From positions 1,240,001 to 1,304,000 of the forward strand of contig NZ_RDSM01000001.1 of assembly GCF_004115155.1 (NCBI RefSeq): a stretch of DNA of 64,000 nucleotides, written 5' to 3'. A program made the position numbers and the translations under genes. Each line of letters starts with the position of its first letter. The first letter of the stretch is position 1. Below are positions 1 through 7,631 of this stretch, piece by piece. The DNA is from Granulicella sibirica (GTDB lineage: Bacteria; Acidobacteriota; Terriglobia; Terriglobales; Acidobacteriaceae). The notes under the pieces were generated by a model that ran no database searches, was not told the origin of the DNA, and was given only the letters and a program-made list of their open reading frames with translations.

Positions 1-937
1 AGTGAATCGTCGCCTCGTCTTCCGGCACCTCGATCCGTTCGATCTTCTCCAGTTCCTTGATACGCGACTGCACCTGCTTCGCCTTCGTCGCCTGCGCCCG
101 GAAGCGGTTGATAAATGACTCCAGATGCTCGATCTGGTCCCTTTGGTTCTTATAGGCCGACATCAACTGCGCCCGCCGCTCTTCTTTTTGCTTCAGATAT
201 TTCTCGTAGTTCCCGAAATAGAAATGCGCCCGCTTGTTCCAGAGCTCGACCGTCTTCCCAACGGTGACATCGAGAAAATACCGGTCATGCGAGATCAGCA
301 CAAACGCATTCTCGTAGTTCCGCAGATAGTCCTCGAGCCAGTTCCGCGTCTCCAGATCCAGGTGGTTCGTGGGCTCATCCAGCAATAGAAGCGACGGTTT
401 CTGCAGCAGAAGTTTCGCCAGCGCGATTCGCATCTGCCAGCCGCCGGAAAACTCCTCCGTCTGTCGCAGCCAGTCTTCCTTTGAGAAGCCAAGCCCGCCG
501 AGTACCGTCCCCACCTGGTAGTCGAGCGTGTAGATATCGTTCGCATGCATCACGTCGGTGATGTACGAGTAGCGGTCCGCCGCCGCCTCGTACGCCGGAC
601 TTCCCGGTTCATGCTCGGCCAGCTTGGCCGAGAGATCCTCGGCCTCCTGCTCCATCGAGCGGATCTCATCGAAGATCGACAGGCATTCATCGAAGACCGA
701 CCGCCCCTTCAGCGCCAGACCATCCTGCGGAAGATAGCCGAGCGTCATCCCCCGCGCCCGCGTCATCGTACCAAGATCCAGTTGCTCGACGCCTGCCAGC
801 ACCTTCAGCAGCGTCGACTTGCCCGTACCGTTCCCGCCCACCAGGCCGGTTCGTTCATCCGGCGTAATCAGCCAGTTCACATCTTCATAAAGCAGTTTTT
901 GGCCGAAGCGTTTCCCGGCGCCTGAAAGTTGCAGCAT
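1..937 (-). CDS. ABC-F family ATP-binding protein (3' end beyond window)
   Basis: Only the first 312 codons lie in the window; the gene runs leftward off position 1. It starts with ATG at 937. The first ATPase domain is complete: Walker A GGNGTGKST at residues 34-42, signature FSGGWQ near 163-168, Walker B LLLLDEP at 183-189 and the ABC-F hallmark DEPTNHLD just after. From about residue 235 comes a charged, helical linker (YEKYLKQKEERRAQ and onward), which in this family connects two ATPase domains and reaches into the ribosomal P/E region. No membrane segment is seen. ABC-F proteins of this type (Uup, YbiT, EttA relatives) act on ribosomes rather than as transporters. The exact subfamily cannot be fixed without the second domain. 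Confidence 0.93.
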   Translation of the reverse strand, partial: MLQLSGAGKRFGQKLLYEDVNWLITPDERTGLVGGNGTGKSTLLKVLAGVEQLDLGTMTRARGMTLGYLPQDGLALKGRSVFDECLSIFDEIRSMEQEAEDLSAKLAEHEPGSPAYEAAADRYSYITDVMHANDIYTLDYQVGTVLGGLGFSKEDWLRQTEEFSGGWQMRIALAKLLLQKPSLLLLDEPTNHLDLETRNWLEDYLRNYENAFVLISHDRYFLDVTVGKTVELWNKRAHFYFGNYEKYLKQKEERRAQLMSAYKNQRDQIEHLESFINRFRAQATKAKQVQSRIKELEKIERIEVPEDEATIH

Positions 938-1061
938 GGACCCATTTTCGCATCCCAAGCCGTCGTTCCCGCTGCTTCAACCCGCGCCCGGAAGCATCCG
1001 CGTGGCAAACAGTAGCCAAGACACGCCCCAAGCCCCTCTGCTAAGGTCATGAGGAGGGCCG

Positions 1062-1397
1062 ATGGCCATACAGAACGAGCTATTTCCGGAGCCCGAGCCG
1101 GTCGTCATGCATTCTGCATCCGGCGCCGCCGCAGACACCGGCCCCGGCGCGCCCGTATGGCTTCAACGCCTCTCGCTCTTCATCCTTGTGCTCTTCTGCA
1201 TCTACCTCGGCGTCCTCGTCGCCGTTCTCCCCTGGTGGACGCGCGTCTGGGATCACAACATGTTCCTCGCCGCTCGACCACGCCTCGCCGGCGTCCTTCA
1301 TAACGGAGCGGTCCGTGGCATCATCTCGGGAGTCGGCCTTCTGGATATCTGGATCGGCATCTCCGAGGCGATCCACTACCGCGACTATCGAGACTAA
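1062..1397 (+). CDS. Small membrane protein of unknown function
   Basis: A 111-residue protein starting at ATG 1062 behind a good Shine-Dalgarno (GAGGAGG, 1051-1057). It has an acidic, soluble N-terminus of about 30 residues. One strongly hydrophobic stretch follows at about residues 37-57 (LSLFILVLFCIYLGVLVAVLP), with a second weaker hydrophobic patch at about 84-100. I do not recognise a named family. It sits 20 bases before the LOG-family gene and may be cotranscribed with it. Overlapping frames are also open here because the DNA is G+C-rich; this frame is chosen for the ribosome binding site and the membrane segment. Confidence 0.7.
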   Translation: MAIQNELFPEPEPVVMHSASGAAADTGPGAPVWLQRLSLFILVLFCIYLGVLVAVLPWWTRVWDHNMFLAARPRLAGVLHNGAVRGIISGVGLLDIWIGISEAIHYRDYRD

Positions 1398-1416
1398 GAT
1401 CCCTCTCCGGAGCCCC

Positions 1417-2391
1417 ATGTCGAAGGAAATCCCCCCGCCCGACCCCCTCGCCCGCGCACCCCTCGCCTACGAGAACTCCGAGTTCATCGACTCCCCCGAC
1501 GGCCGTCTTCTCCGCATCGTGGCCGAGTACCAGGAACCCCTCGTCCGCTTCCGCCGCGAGCGCATCCAGGACACCGTCGTCTTCTTCGGCTCCGCCCGCT
1601 TCCGCGCCCTTGACGTCGCCAACAAGGAGCTGCAACTCCTCGAAAACACCGGCTCCAGCACCCCGGCCCCCGAGCACGAGCAGCCTGCCACCCCGCAGGA
1701 GATCGAAGCCGGCGAAGCCTCCGGGCAAAAGCTCCGCCTCGCCGAGGCCGCCGTCGAAATGGCCTCCTACTACGAGGACGCCCGCCGCCTCGCCTTCATG
1801 GTCGCCACCTGGGCTCACACTGTCCCTGGCCCCCGCCACCGCTTCGTCGTCACCTCCGGCGGCGGCCCGGGCATTATGGAAGCCGCGAACCGCGGAGCCT
1901 ACGAGGCCGGAGCCAAGACCATCGGCCTCAACATCAAGCTCCCCTTCGAGCAGCTCCCCAACCCCTACATCACCCCATCGCTCAACTTCGAATTCCACTA
2001 CTTCTTCATGAGGAAGTACTTCTTCGCCTACCTGGCGAAGGCCCTGGTCGTCTTCCCCGGTGGCTTCGGTACTCTCGACGAGATGTTCGAGCTCCTCACC
2101 CTCGCCCAGACCCACAAGCTCGCCAAGAAGATGACCATCGTGATCTACGGCTCGAGCTACTGGAAGAACGTCCTCAACCTCGACCTCCTCGCCGAAAAGG
2201 GAGCCATCGCCTTCAAGGACCGCGACCTCTTCCAGTTCGCCGATACCCCCGAAGAAGCCTTCGCGATGCTCAAAGAGGGCCTAAGCGCCCACATCGAACT
2301 CCCGGGGGAAGAGGAACCCGGAAAGGTTCCCTCCGAGCCCGCCCCGTCTGTTCAGGAACTCCTCGGTCCCGACATCGCCCCCACCCGCTAA
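1417..2391 (+). CDS. LOG-family (TIGR00730) nucleotide phosphoribohydrolase-like protein
   Basis: A 324-residue protein of the Rossmann-fold LOG family, once annotated as lysine decarboxylase. The two diagnostic motifs are intact: GGGPGIMEAANRG near residues 148-160 and PGGFGTLDE at residues 214-222. Members hydrolyse nucleoside 5'-monophosphates at the N-glycosidic bond (cytokinin-activating or general nucleotide turnover), acting in the cytosol. The ATG at 1417 was preferred over upstream in-frame starts because CGGAG precedes it and the longer frame runs through the previous gene. An Ala/Glu-rich insertion at about residues 75-110 and a Pro/Glu-rich tail enlarge it relative to the short plant-type LOGs. 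The substrate is not predictable. Confidence 0.88.
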   Translation: MSKEIPPPDPLARAPLAYENSEFIDSPDGRLLRIVAEYQEPLVRFRRERIQDTVVFFGSARFRALDVANKELQLLENTGSSTPAPEHEQPATPQEIEAGEASGQKLRLAEAAVEMASYYEDARRLAFMVATWAHTVPGPRHRFVVTSGGGPGIMEAANRGAYEAGAKTIGLNIKLPFEQLPNPYITPSLNFEFHYFFMRKYFFAYLAKALVVFPGGFGTLDEMFELLTLAQTHKLAKKMTIVIYGSSYWKNVLNLDLLAEKGAIAFKDRDLFQFADTPEEAFAMLKEGLSAHIELPGEEEPGKVPSEPAPSVQELLGPDIAPTR

Positions 2392-2428
2392 ACTCATCCT
2401 GCCCGAATCACCCCTACAGCCCGGGTGC

Positions 2429-2467
2429 CCCATCCTCACCGGCAGCACCATCGCCGGTAAGGGTGGG
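2429..2467. repeat. Palindromic intergenic repeat, copy 1
   Basis: Downstream of the LOG gene, 15-base arms at 2429-2443 and 2453-2467 pair with two mismatches (one of them G-U) around a 9-base loop. The left arm is preceded by GGTGC, giving GGTGCCCCATCC. A second copy with the same ends lies at 34585-34626. No T-run follows, so this reads as an interspersed palindrome rather than a standard terminator, though it could end transcripts. Confidence 0.6.
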
Positions 2468-2528
2468 AACTTAAACTGCACAACCGCAAGCCGTCGCCCT
2501 GGCCCTTGCCCTTGCCTCTCTGGTTGTC

Positions 2529-2543
2529 ATTCCCGTAGGGAAT
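2529..2543. repeat. Short palindrome in a low-complexity intergenic tract
   Basis: A perfect inverted repeat, ATTCCC-GTA-GGGAAT, lies inside a 190-base gene-free stretch (2392-2582). The stretch also holds pyrimidine-rich repetition (CCTGGCCCTTGCCCTTGCC, 2498-2516). From memory, very similar strings recur between genes in Terriglobia genomes; that recollection is not checked here. No ORF is evident. Confidence 0.45.
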
Positions 2544-2582
2544 CTGCCATCTGCCTTTGCTTTCGCAAGGACGCTGAGACGC

Positions 2583-3125
2583 TCAATACTTCGATATGCC
2601 GAGCGTGATGATTTGGGATGGAATCGAAGAGTGGTCATACCGACTATCCTCTGCCGTGTCTGGATACCGGCTGTAGATGGCGGTCACGATGCGATGCCCT
2701 TCCTCCATCGTGACCAGCGGGAGCACACAGTCGTTTCCGCTATAAACACCCTGCGGAAAGACAGGGCCATTCTCGCCGGAGGAGTGGCCCTCGCGCCACG
2801 CAAGGTCAGGAGCCTGCGTGCGCCAGCGATTAAGCGGATGGTACTCGTTCTGGGTGTAGCCATGGCTGATGATGTCGCGCTCAGTAACCGTGAAGGTCAC
2901 ATCGGTCCCGCGTTGTGCGCGCGTCACATCTGCGAAGGCCGCGAAGATGAATATCCCAGCCGTGCCAGCCGCGAAAAGAGGAGAATGCCCTGCCATGCCG
3001 ATGGGGATCGCCAGCAGGATCATCCAGAACAAGGCGCGCAGAAACAAGTGCGTCCGCGTGTGCCGCTGCGTGACGCGATATTCTAGCCGGTCGGCCAGAT
3101 CGCGAATTTCAAGTTTCGCAGCCAC
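2583..3125 (-). CDS. Membrane protein of unknown function
   Basis: A 180-residue protein read from a GTG at 3125. After a charged N-terminus (about 25 residues) come two closely spaced hydrophobic segments at about 27-45 and 50-68, the usual helical hairpin of small PH-like/YcxB-type membrane proteins. A soluble, probably beta-rich C-terminal half follows (DVTFTVTERDIISHGYTQ and onward). I cannot assign a family with confidence. A possible -10 box, TAAACT, lies on the minus strand at 3139-3134, 8 bases before the GTG. A purine-rich AAAGGGAG lies just upstream of that box, rather far from the start. It is divergent from the PHP gene. Confidence 0.7.
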   Translation of the reverse strand: MAAKLEIRDLADRLEYRVTQRHTRTHLFLRALFWMILLAIPIGMAGHSPLFAAGTAGIFIFAAFADVTRAQRGTDVTFTVTERDIISHGYTQNEYHPLNRWRTQAPDLAWREGHSSGENGPVFPQGVYSGNDCVLPLVTMEEGHRIVTAIYSRYPDTAEDSRYDHSSIPSQIITLGISKY

Positions 3126-3269
3126 CGGTACACAGTTTAGCTCCCTTTCTGACGCACCACACTCATCACTAAATTTGAAGCACCATTGTTGGTGCAGTCA
3201 CATACGCTTCATCAGAAATCCGGATACTACCCCTGAAACCAGAGGCAAAACTCAAGGGGGCAGAGACCG

Positions 3270-4466
3270 ATGAGCCAGTCCACCATTTCTTACCTTTGGC
3301 GTGAACCAAAGGCAGCCAGCCCCTTCGCCACAGGTGTCTCGCTTCACAGCCATACCAGCCAGTCCAAGGAGACCCTCGACTTTATCGCCGAGCTCTCCAC
3401 CGACTGGAAGCCCCTCCAGCCCATCCTCCGCTGGCTCGAGGACCGTTGCGCCCGCGTTTCCGGTGTCCGTCCCGACTACGCCCGCAGCTACTGGACTCCA
3501 CCCCTGACCCCGCGCCTCGCCTTCGACCTCGAACGTGAGCAGATCGAGCAGAAGCTCGGCCTCCCCGCCCTTGTCAGCCTCACCGACCACGACGACATCT
3601 CCGCTCCCTTGCTTCTCCGCGCCGTCCCCAGCGCCCGTCACATTCCCGTTTCGGTCGAGTGGACTGTTCCCTTCGCCAACCCGCAGGCCGGAACCACCTG
3701 CTTCCATCTCGGCATCCACAACCTCCCCAGCGCCACTGGCGTCGAGTGGATGGAGCGCCTGCAGGCCTTCACCGCCATCCCGGTCACCGAGCGGCCCGCC
3801 CGCCTTCTCGGCGAATTTCTTGCCGAGCTCCACGAAACTCCAGGCGTCCTCATCGTCTTCAACCACCCGCTCTGGGATCTCTACCGCATCGGCAAAGAGA
3901 AGCACCGCTTCCTCGTCAACGACTTCCTCGCCCTCCACGGCCAGTTCTGTCACGCTCTCGAGCTCAACGGCCTGCGCAACTGGGACGAGAACCGCGAAGT
4001 CTCCGACCTCGGCCAGCGCTGGAACCAGCTCGTCATCAGCGGTGGCGACCGCCACGGCATCGAGCCGAACGCGAACCTGAACCTCACCCACGCCTTCAAC
4101 TTCGCCGAGTTCGTTCACGAGGTCCGCGTCCTCCGCCAGAGCCATGTGCTCTTCATGCCGCAGTATGCCCAGCCCTGGAAGCACCGCATCCTGCAGTCGA
4201 CGCTCGACGCCGTGCGCAATCATCCTCACTTCCCCGAAGGCTCCCGCACCTGGGATGAGCGCGTCTTCCACCCCAACGCCGACGGCGAGATGCGCCCCCT
4301 CTCCACAATGTGGCCCGACGGACACGCTCCGCGTTACCTCAGCGTTATCCTGGTCGCCGTTCGCCTGCTCGGCTCCGGACCCGTCTCCGAAACCCTCCGC
4401 ATGGCCTGGAACGACCGCCAAAATACCGGAGACCTCAAGCCGAGCCTCGCTCCCCGCCAGGCCTGA
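3270..4466 (+). CDS. PHP-domain metal-dependent phosphoesterase-like protein
   Basis: A 398-residue soluble protein. The metal-ligand pattern of the PHP superfamily is visible in order: HSH at residues 26-28, TDHDD around 105-109, FNHPLWD around 197-203 and GGDRHG at 258-263. PHP domains are trinuclear-metal phosphoesterases (histidinol phosphatase, polymerase and nucleotide phosphatase relatives). The remainder does not resemble histidinol phosphatase HisK or DNA polymerase PHP, so the substrate is unknown. The start at 3270 has a Shine-Dalgarno, AAGGGGGC. A perfect hairpin lies 40 bases after the stop. The start of the glycosyltransferase gene is 185 bases downstream on the same strand, but it seems to have its own promoter. 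Confidence 0.75.
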   Translation: MSQSTISYLWREPKAASPFATGVSLHSHTSQSKETLDFIAELSTDWKPLQPILRWLEDRCARVSGVRPDYARSYWTPPLTPRLAFDLEREQIEQKLGLPALVSLTDHDDISAPLLLRAVPSARHIPVSVEWTVPFANPQAGTTCFHLGIHNLPSATGVEWMERLQAFTAIPVTERPARLLGEFLAELHETPGVLIVFNHPLWDLYRIGKEKHRFLVNDFLALHGQFCHALELNGLRNWDENREVSDLGQRWNQLVISGGDRHGIEPNANLNLTHAFNFAEFVHEVRVLRQSHVLFMPQYAQPWKHRILQSTLDAVRNHPHFPEGSRTWDERVFHPNADGEMRPLSTMWPDGHAPRYLSVILVAVRLLGSGPVSETLRMAWNDRQNTGDLKPSLAPRQA

Positions 4467-4505
4467 GTCTTCTTCAATAGCAAATGGCTTTCCGTCTTGC
4501 CTAAG

Positions 4506-4525
4506 GGCACGGCTTCCGCCGTGCC
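4506..4525. repeat. Perfect GC hairpin downstream of the PHP gene
   Basis: Arms GGCACGG (4506-4512) and CCGTGCC (4519-4525) are perfectly complementary around a CTTCCG loop. There is no T-run, so it may be a repeat element or a factor-dependent terminator. The remaining gene-free stretch to 4651 contains no convincing ORF. Confidence 0.5.
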
Positions 4526-4639
4526 ACAAGAGCCTCTTCGGCTGCACGACTCTAGACGCCTGAGTTACGCCTTTGCCTTCTGCGCTGAGCCGCCTGACAA
4601 GCCTCTCAGCCAACCGCTGCCAACAACCCGAAAGAGCGA

Positions 4640-4651
4640 TACGCTAGACCC
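4640..4651 (+). promoter_or_regulatory. Candidate leaderless promoter of the GT4 gene
   Basis: A TANNNT-type -10 box, TACGCT, occupies 4640-4645 and is followed by only six bases (AGACCC) before the ATG at 4652. There is no Shine-Dalgarno. CTGCCA at 4617-4622 matches TTGACA at four of six positions with a 17-base spacer. The same geometry occurs at 17355 and 31255. Confidence 0.4.
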
Positions 4652-5857
4652 ATGCGCCCGCCTCGCGTCGCCTTCTTTCCCGACTCATTCCACGAGGTCA
4701 ACGGCGTCGCGCACACCAGCCGCAACTTCCTCGCCTTCGCCGAGCGCCGCGACCTTCCATTCCTCTGCGTCCGTGCCGGTGGAACCGCGCCCCGTTCTAC
4801 GCCGCTCGAGATCACCGGAAACCTGCAAACTCTCGAACTCCCCCGCTCCGGTGCCTCCATCCAGATGGAGAAGGACTTAGATTTCGACCCGCTCTTCTGG
4901 CGTCATGCCGGATTGATCCACCGGGCTCTCCGCGCCTTCCAGCCGGACGTCATTCACATCACCGGACCAAGCGAGCTCGGCATCTTCGGTGCCTACTTCG
5001 CCTGGAAGCTCGGCATCCCGCTCGCCGCCTCCTGGCATACCAACGTCCACGAGTACGCCGCACGTCGCCTCGCCTGGCTTACCGCGCACCTCGGCCACGA
5101 TGCCGGGGGAAACCTGGATCGCGGCATCGAACATGGCGCTCTCAGCGCCACACTGTGGTTCTACAGCCTCGCAAAGGTCCTCTTCGCCCCCAACGGCGAA
5201 CTATGCGAGATGCTCGAAACCGCCACGCACCGCCCCTGCCACCTTATGCAGCGCGGCGTCGATACCCAGCTCTTCTCCCCCGTCCACCGCACCCGGCCCG
5301 TCGACGAAAGACCAAGCGCCCCATTCACCCTCGGGTTCGTCGGCCGCCTCTCGGTCGAAAAGAACGTCGCTCTCCTCCCCCGGATCGCCCGCAAGCTAGC
5401 AGCCACCAGCCCCCGCCCGATTCGCTTCCTCATCGTCGGCCAGGGAGCCGAGCAGGAGGCCCTCGCACGGGAGCTCCCCGGGGCCAAGTTCGCCGGAGTC
5501 CTCCGCGGCCACGCCCTCGCCGAGGCCTACGCCAACATGGATCTCCTCGTCTTCCCGTCCCACACCGACACCTTCGGCAACGTCGTTCTCGAAGCCCTCG
5601 CCTCCGGCGTCCCTGCCATCGTCACCCCCGACGGCGGCCCCAAGTACATCATTCAGGAGGGCAAAACCGGCCACATCGTGGCTGATGAACAGTTCTCCGG
5701 GGCGATCGAAGGCCTCATCGAGAACCCGATCCGCTTGGCTCGGATGCGCCTCGCCTCCCGCGCGTACGCCCAGACATGCACGTGGGACGCTGTCTTCGAC
5801 CGCATCTACGAGGCGTACAAGACTCTCCCGGCACCCATTTCCGCCGACCACTCGTGA
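4652..5857 (+). CDS. GT4 glycosyltransferase
   Basis: A 401-residue GT-B fold enzyme. The N-terminal half opens with PRVAFFPDSFHEVNGVAHTSRN, a pattern typical of SQD2/MgtA-like lipid or phosphatidylinositol glycosyltransferases (donor-independent acceptor domain). It continues with DVIHITGPSELGIFG and SWHTNVHEYA. The C-terminal donor domain has FVGRLSVEKNV and the EX7E-type region SHTDTFGNVVLEALASGVPA. It transfers a sugar from an NDP or GDP donor, in the cytoplasm at the membrane face. The acceptor is unknown; diacylglycerol or mannolipid is the family's usual range. The ATG at 4652 lacks a ribosome binding site and probably starts a leaderless mRNA. Confidence 0.85.
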   Translation: MRPPRVAFFPDSFHEVNGVAHTSRNFLAFAERRDLPFLCVRAGGTAPRSTPLEITGNLQTLELPRSGASIQMEKDLDFDPLFWRHAGLIHRALRAFQPDVIHITGPSELGIFGAYFAWKLGIPLAASWHTNVHEYAARRLAWLTAHLGHDAGGNLDRGIEHGALSATLWFYSLAKVLFAPNGELCEMLETATHRPCHLMQRGVDTQLFSPVHRTRPVDERPSAPFTLGFVGRLSVEKNVALLPRIARKLAATSPRPIRFLIVGQGAEQEALARELPGAKFAGVLRGHALAEAYANMDLLVFPSHTDTFGNVVLEALASGVPAIVTPDGGPKYIIQEGKTGHIVADEQFSGAIEGLIENPIRLARMRLASRAYAQTCTWDAVFDRIYEAYKTLPAPISADHS

Positions 5858-5873
5858 TGGGCCTATCTCATTT

Positions 5874-5972
5874 GTATTGAAGACTTTAGGGAAACCGATC
5901 CCTTTATTTTCAATACTTTAGCAGACGCAGAGGCTCGAAGTCAGAAGCTAAAGCTTTTATTTTGAATACTTT
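5874..5972. repeat. A/T-rich palindromic repeat with a second partial copy
   Basis: Between two convergent genes, GTATTGAA (5874-5881) pairs with TTCAATAC (5909-5916), and inside it AGGGA (5888-5892) pairs with TCCCT (5899-5903), making one long imperfect hairpin. A 17-base piece of its right side (5903-5919) recurs at 5956-5972 with a single mismatch. The tract contrasts sharply with the G+C-rich genes on both sides and may serve as a bidirectional terminator. Confidence 0.55.
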
Positions 5973-6006
5973 GCGACTTTTACCCAGAGTGGGGAGTACC
6001 CTTGCT

Positions 6007-7254
6007 TCAGCGAATCTCCCCCACAAAAACCCCGTCCGCCTCCAAATCAATATCTTCAACCGTAGCCGGATGCGGCTGCTCCGGTTGCGACCGCAGCAGC
6101 GTCCGCAAATAACTCTTTCGCACGCCAACTGTCTTTAGCTCGTCGCCTACCGCAACCTTCGTCGCATGTCCCGAGAGATTGCATGCCACAAGCACCGGCG
6201 CACTCAACCCTTTCGCCCGCACCACCCAAACCAGCACATCCTGGCTGTCCTGGTTCAGGTACGTCGCCTGCCCGTCTCTTAAGGACACGTTCGCATGATG
6301 CATCTCCGTCAGCGCCCGGTACCACTCGATCATGGCCTTATCCCGCGCCTCGGCCGTCTGATCCTCGTGCGCCGCGTACTCGCTCGCCGGAATCCACAGC
6401 CGCATCTCCTCCGCCGAGAACTCCCTCTTCACTGGCGCGACAACTTCGGCACCCTTGCTGGCAAACGGCTCGGCCGCCACCATCGCCGCATCTCCCTCCA
6501 ACAGCAGCAGCGCCGCCATCACCTTGGCCGTCTCAGCGCGGGTATCGGCAGCTACGAGCAGAGGCAAACGCCCCGCAAGCCCGCCGTCCGCACCAGCCAA
6601 CTGCTGCCTCACGGCGGCAGTCTGCCCCGCCTGCAACGCCGCATCTACCCGCCGAACCACGAGTTGGGAATCCGGCCCATCCACCCCGTCCGCGATTAAG
6701 ACGCGTGTTCCCAGAGATCCCGACACTACCGCCCGCAGCCGCTTAACCACCCCCGGAACATCACTTCCCGCCGGAGCCCCATCCCCCCGCACCGCAAACC
6801 CCGCCACTCCCCGCGTCAGCCAGAACCGCATCCGTGCCGTCAGATCCTGCTCACCCGCCCCGGAAAAAGCCCCCGCCACTGGCATCTCCAGCACGAGCCG
6901 CATCTTCCTGCGCCCGATCTCTTCGATCACCGCGTCAGCATCCTCAACCGATCCGTAAGCGGCATCAACCGGCGAAGGCCCAGCCGTCCCAAGCGCTCCG
7001 AGAACAACCGCGTCACACCCCGCCCCCTCCAGCGCTTCAAGCCGAGCCGCGACGGTCTTCAGCGTCACCGCCGTCCCACCCGCAGGCCGCAACCCCACCC
7101 GGCAAAACACCCCCCGAGACCACCACGTCTGCGCCGACATTCCCGACCCAGCCCAATTCTTATGTGCCAGCGTCTGCGTTCGTCCGAAACCAGCTGAAGC
7201 AAGGAGGAGGAATCCAACACCCCAAGCCGCCAGGCGTGCAGGAAAGCTCAGCAA
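6007..7254 (-). CDS. Secreted GH13-like protein without catalytic residues
   Basis: A 415-residue protein starting at TTG 7254, chosen because it supplies a signal peptide (WGVGFLLLASAGFG) and lies across the DUF7009 stop. The layout matches alpha-amylase family proteins: WWSRGVFCRVGLRP opens the barrel, TVAARLEALEGAGCDAVVL resembles the first helix and strand, and the C-terminus has the MIEWYRALTEMHH and VLVACNLSGHATKV features of GH13 C-domains. The four catalytic regions are degenerate. MRLVLEMPVAG replaces DxVxNH, GFAVRGDG replaces GFRxDAxxH (no nucleophile Asp in register) and VLIADGVDG lacks the acid Glu. It is probably a binding or structural pseudoenzyme in the periplasm or at the surface. 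It is the third gene of the fdhD operon. Confidence 0.7.
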   Translation of the reverse strand: MLSFPARLAAWGVGFLLLASAGFGRTQTLAHKNWAGSGMSAQTWWSRGVFCRVGLRPAGGTAVTLKTVAARLEALEGAGCDAVVLGALGTAGPSPVDAAYGSVEDADAVIEEIGRRKMRLVLEMPVAGAFSGAGEQDLTARMRFWLTRGVAGFAVRGDGAPAGSDVPGVVKRLRAVVSGSLGTRVLIADGVDGPDSQLVVRRVDAALQAGQTAAVRQQLAGADGGLAGRLPLLVAADTRAETAKVMAALLLLEGDAAMVAAEPFASKGAEVVAPVKREFSAEEMRLWIPASEYAAHEDQTAEARDKAMIEWYRALTEMHHANVSLRDGQATYLNQDSQDVLVWVVRAKGLSAPVLVACNLSGHATKVAVGDELKTVGVRKSYLRTLLRSQPEQPHPATVEDIDLEADGVFVGEIR

Positions 7255-7631
7255 GCCGCAGCCTCATTCGGGTTCTGAAACGTGTCCGTGTTATCGGCGT
7301 CGCTCCCATCTATGCAGGCAAAGTCTTTCTCGAGGATCAGTTCAAGGCTAGTCGAAGCGTCGAGCGCCAGGCTGTCGTAGATCCCGACCTCGCTCTCATC
7401 GGTCCAACGCATCACACTCGCCGTCGGGACCACTACCGCGACGTTCCCCGGAGCATACCGGACCGCGATCTTTCTGGCGCCACGCTCATGCTCGAGCGAA
7501 TAGGTAAACGACTCACCCGCCACGGGTGTGAACTGCACCGTATCCTCAATGCGCCCGCTCTCGACCAGCCGATCCATCTCCGACCGCGAGATGCGCAAAC
7601 GCAACGAATTTCCTTTGATCCGCAACTTCAT
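7248..7631 (-). CDS. DUF7009 family protein
   Basis: A 127-residue protein opening with MKLRIKGNSLRLRISRSEMDRL, which I recognise as the start of the DUF7009 family. It is mostly beta strand, with no signal or membrane segment. Its ATG overlaps the fdhD stop in an ATGA, with GGAG five bases upstream. Its own stop overlaps the TTG start of the next gene. Constant pairing with FdhD suggests a role in sulfur transfer to, or maturation of, a molybdenum enzyme; this is inference from context only. The last 15 residues (DADNTDTFQNPNEAAAC) look unstructured. Confidence 0.75.
   Translation of the reverse strand: MKLRIKGNSLRLRISRSEMDRLVESGRIEDTVQFTPVAGESFTYSLEHERGARKIAVRYAPGNVAVVVPTASVMRWTDESEVGIYDSLALDASTSLELILEKDFACIDGSDADNTDTFQNPNEAAAC

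Noticed and set aside
3252-4613. 453-codon open frame on the minus strand
   Set aside because: It is antisense to the PHP-domain gene; its sequence is the Glu/Gly/Val-rich type that G+C-rich third positions create, with no family motif.
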